Assembly (NCBI RefSeq): GCF_030929505.1
Contig: NZ_JAVFVV010000004.1
Span: 248,001-312,000, forward strand
Direction: 5' to 3'
Origin: Mesorhizobium sp. LHD-90
Lineage (GTDB): Bacteria; Pseudomonadota; Alphaproteobacteria; Rhizobiales; Rhizobiaceae
Length of the DNA: 64,000 nt
Below, piece by piece: positions 61,979-64,000 of the stretch. The position numbers were made by a program, and so were the translations under genes. Numbering within the stretch: the first letter of the stretch is position 1; each line of letters begins with the position of its first letter. The notes under the pieces were generated by a model. The model was not told where the DNA came from. It saw only the letters and a program-made list of their open reading frames with translations, and made no database searches.

Positions 61979-62824
61979 TCAAGCCGCGCCGGCGCGGACC
62001 GGTGCCTCGCGGTCGGCTCTCAGCAGGCGCAAATTGCGCGCGTCGTTGGCCAGCACGTTGAAACAGTCGCCGCCGAACCATTCCAGCGAGGCGTCGACAT
62101 CGTCGCGCTCGAACAACTCGTCGAGGAACTTTAGATAGTTCAGCGCACCGTCGAACAGCGGCGTCATGCCGATGCGCTTTCCCGCCGCGGCATAGACGTT
62201 GGATGGCTCGAACACGCCGAGATCGGCGCGCGAGCGCACGTTCTTCAGGTGATAGTGCCGGATATGCGGCAGCAGGGCGCGGTGCGCGTCAAGCGGATCG
62301 TCGCCGCCTTCCCACACATGCAGCGTGTCGAAATTGACCGCCAGCGCCGCGTGGTCGACCTCCTCGATCAGGCGCTGCGTCGAGGCCAGCGTGTCGGCCA
62401 GGGTGCCGGGATGCGTCTCGACCAGGATCTTGCAGCCCTTGTCCTCGGCGATGCGGCAGGCGTCCTTCAGCCGCGCCGACAGGCGCCAGCGCGCCTCGGG
62501 CGAGGTGTCGCGGCTGCCGGCCTTTCCCGCGAAGGTGCGCACTTTTTTCGCACCCCAGCGGTTGGCGAGGCGGCAGAGGTCGGCCGTGGCGTGGCGCAGC
62601 GTGGCCAGATCGTCGTCGAGCGGCAGGTAGTCGCTGAGCATCGGCACCGACAGGCCGAAGCCGGCCATCCAGGCGGCGTCGCGGTCGGTGAGATGCTGCA
62701 TGTTGCGGGCATGCGCGGCCCACAGCTCGATGCCCTGGAAACCATTGGCCGCCGCCCAGCGGGCAATATCCTCCAGCGACAACAGGTGGTGGCGGAAGGT
62801 GATGGTGCAGAGCGACAGCCTCAT
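61979..62824 (-). CDS. asbF: 3-dehydroshikimate dehydratase, petrobactin type
   Basis: A 281-residue xylose-isomerase-like TIM barrel that follows Bacillus AsbF over its whole length: MRLSLCTITFRHHLLSLEDI, NGFQGIELWAAHARNMQ, VRTFAGKAGSRD, ILVETHPGTLADTLAST, VNFDTLHVWEGGDDPLDA, HYHLKNV, VFEPSNVYAAAGKRIGMTPLFDG and SLEWFGG. AsbF turns 3-dehydroshikimate into 3,4-dihydroxybenzoate, the catechol of petrobactin; it is metal dependent. ATG 62824 with GGAGG upstream overlaps the stop of the preceding gene. Confidence 0.88.
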   Translation of the reverse strand: MRLSLCTITFRHHLLSLEDIARWAAANGFQGIELWAAHARNMQHLTDRDAAWMAGFGLSVPMLSDYLPLDDDLATLRHATADLCRLANRWGAKKVRTFAGKAGSRDTSPEARWRLSARLKDACRIAEDKGCKILVETHPGTLADTLASTQRLIEEVDHAALAVNFDTLHVWEGGDDPLDAHRALLPHIRHYHLKNVRSRADLGVFEPSNVYAAAGKRIGMTPLFDGALNYLKFLDELFERDDVDASLEWFGGDCFNVLANDARNLRLLRADREAPVRAGAA

Positions 62825-64000
62825 GCCACGGCCTCCTCGATGTCGTGGCACGGCGCATGCAGCAGCCCGCGCGAATCGCACCAGACGCGGTAGGTCTGCG
62901 CCAGCCGGCGCTTCAGGTCGCGCTCCAAGGCGTCCAGCGCATCGAGTTTATCGAAGACCGGCTGGGTGAGCGCCTCGTCGCCGGTCTGGCCGAGTTTCAT
63001 CACAGCATAGTGCAGCGCCTTGAACTCCTGGATCAGAGCCTCGATGTCGTCGCAGATCACGTCGAACTCGGCGTTCGACAATTGCAGCGAACGCCAGAAG
63101 AACGCGAAACCGTGCTCCAGCGCGTATTTGCGGATGGAGATGACCGGCAGTTCGCGCAGCGCCGCCGGCAGGTCGGCGAGCGTCACGCCGCTGCGGCCCT
63201 CGACATGCGCGCGCACGGTGTCGCGCGCGGCACTGGTCAAAAGGTTCTCGTCCTGATGGAAGCAGGCGAGGAAATAGTCGCGCAGGGCGATCGGCGAGGG
63301 GGCATGGACCTCTGCTGCGTCGAAGATGAAGCCGCCGCCCACCGTCGGCTGCATGATGGCGTTGACAACCTTTGCCTTTTCGATCCGGCCTTCCCAGCGG
63401 AAGTCCGGGTCGAGCACCATCCAGACGTCGGGGTCTTCCGTTTCTTCCAGCATCAGATAATGCGGGAACGGGTTCTGGTTGAACTTGTTCTCGCGCTCCG
63501 GCAAGTGGAAGAGGTCGAGCATGACCATCAGGAACTCGCTCGGCTTCTTGCCGCGCAGCAGTTCCAGCATGGTCGAAAGGTTGTCCTCCTTGCTGGCGTC
63601 GGGCCGGTACCACTGGCGGACCTTTGGACCGTAGAGCCGCTCGAACCAGTCGCGGAAGAAATCGTGGCTGATCTCCGGCGTGTGGTAGGCGAGCCGCCAG
63701 CGGTCGTCGACGGAAAAGCCCGCGTCCCAGACGCCGAAGAAGAACGGCCGGTGGTCCAGGCTCTTCTGCTTCACCGCGTGGCAGACGCCACTGACGAAGC
63801 AGTGGACCTTGATGTCGATATAGTCCTCGCCATGCACGCCGACGCGGTCGGCCGCCTCGCGCTCGGCGCGGGCGAAGCTGAGGTCGCGCGCCGGGCCGGC
63901 GGGCCGGTCGCTCGCCGCCGCCGGCTCGGCAAACAGTCTCGCCAGATCGTCGACCGTGTCGAGGTCCTGCCGGCTGATTGCCTCCTCCGGCAGCACGACG
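62821..64000 (-). CDS. AsbE-like (DUF6005) protein with carrier-protein-like N-terminus; 5' end outside window
   Basis: The frame is open to the right edge, giving 392 residues with more upstream. From about residue 65 on (IDIKVHCFVSGVCHAVKQKSLDHRPFFFGVWDAGF, LDLFHLPERENKFNQNPFPHYLML, DPDFRWEGRIEKAKV, ISIRKYALEHGFAFFWRSLQL) it looks like the AsbE/DUF6005 family of petrobactin-type pathways, proposed to join the dihydroxybenzoyl group to the polyamine. The first visible residues (VVLPEEAISRQDLDTVDDLARL) match the last helix of an acyl/peptidyl carrier protein, as AsbD is. This suggests an AsbD-AsbE fusion. The AsbE naming is from memory of the family and not verified. Confidence 0.7.
   Translation of the reverse strand, partial: VVLPEEAISRQDLDTVDDLARLFAEPAAASDRPAGPARDLSFARAEREAADRVGVHGEDYIDIKVHCFVSGVCHAVKQKSLDHRPFFFGVWDAGFSVDDRWRLAYHTPEISHDFFRDWFERLYGPKVRQWYRPDASKEDNLSTMLELLRGKKPSEFLMVMLDLFHLPERENKFNQNPFPHYLMLEETEDPDVWMVLDPDFRWEGRIEKAKVVNAIMQPTVGGGFIFDAAEVHAPSPIALRDYFLACFHQDENLLTSAARDTVRAHVEGRSGVTLADLPAALRELPVISIRKYALEHGFAFFWRSLQLSNAEFDVICDDIEALIQEFKALHYAVMKLGQTGDEALTQPVFDKLDALDALERDLKRRLAQTYRVWCDSRGLLHAPCHDIEEAVA

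Overview
The window is high-GC, gene-dense DNA packed with sugar and metabolite ABC importers, enolase-superfamily dehydratases and MocR, ROK, IclR and FadR-type regulators. This composition, plus an IS5-like palindromic repeat and a TauR-like regulator, suggests a rhizobial alphaproteobacterium of the Mesorhizobium/Phyllobacteriaceae kind. That placement is an inference; no rRNA or other marker gene is present. I see no tRNA, rRNA, CRISPR array, prophage or complete insertion sequence.

Left part (1-10,250): a D-threonine-aldolase-like gene runs off the left edge and diverges from a ROK repressor. After a lower-GC orphan gene comes a sugar importer operon (binding protein, two permeases, ATPase) with a BadF/NAGK-type sugar kinase and a SIS-domain protein, which suggests amino-sugar use. 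The binding protein gene is broken by one extra G in a G7 run. An intrinsic terminator closes the operon.

Sugar-acid region (10,380-24,908): a MarR regulator, then an IclR-controlled locus with two enolase-superfamily dehydratases, an iron-type alcohol dehydrogenase, two VOC proteins, a mannonate-dehydratase-like enzyme, a second complete importer, an aldo-keto reductase, an RraA-type aldolase, a cupin and an SDR. The two IclR-linked intergenic regions share an 11-bp element.

Middle (25,000-36,500): two small orphan genes, a MocR regulator divergent from a dehydratase/aldehyde dehydrogenase pair, and sulfoacetaldehyde acetyltransferase (xsc) divergent from a Pot-type importer. I read this as a possible organosulfonate locus.

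L-rhamnose region (36,500-45,000): SDR, Gfo/Idh oxidoreductase, ribose-type importer, FadR-type regulator, L-rhamnose mutarotase and L-rhamnonate dehydratase. Two gene relics here, and a third near 10,900, look like genes whose interiors were deleted while their ends remained. A 147-bp imperfect palindrome ends the region.

Signalling module (45,356-55,466): an apparent operon of GGDEF-EAL protein, degenerate HATPase-like protein, STAS-like domain fused to a SAM methyltransferase, HAMP-SpoIIE phosphatase, HATPase switch kinase and STAS protein, convergent with an OmpR-type regulator and a hybrid PAS kinase. It resembles the SiaABCD partner switch of Pseudomonas but carries a methyltransferase fusion and a second HATPase paralog. 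This is the most novel-looking system here.

Right end (55,697-64,000): iron uptake. DUF2218 protein, a FatBCDE-type siderophore importer and a TonB-dependent receptor face convergently an AsbF (3-dehydroshikimate dehydratase) and an AsbE-like gene whose N-terminus looks like the tail of a carrier-protein domain. This points to petrobactin-type siderophore biosynthesis continuing past the right edge.
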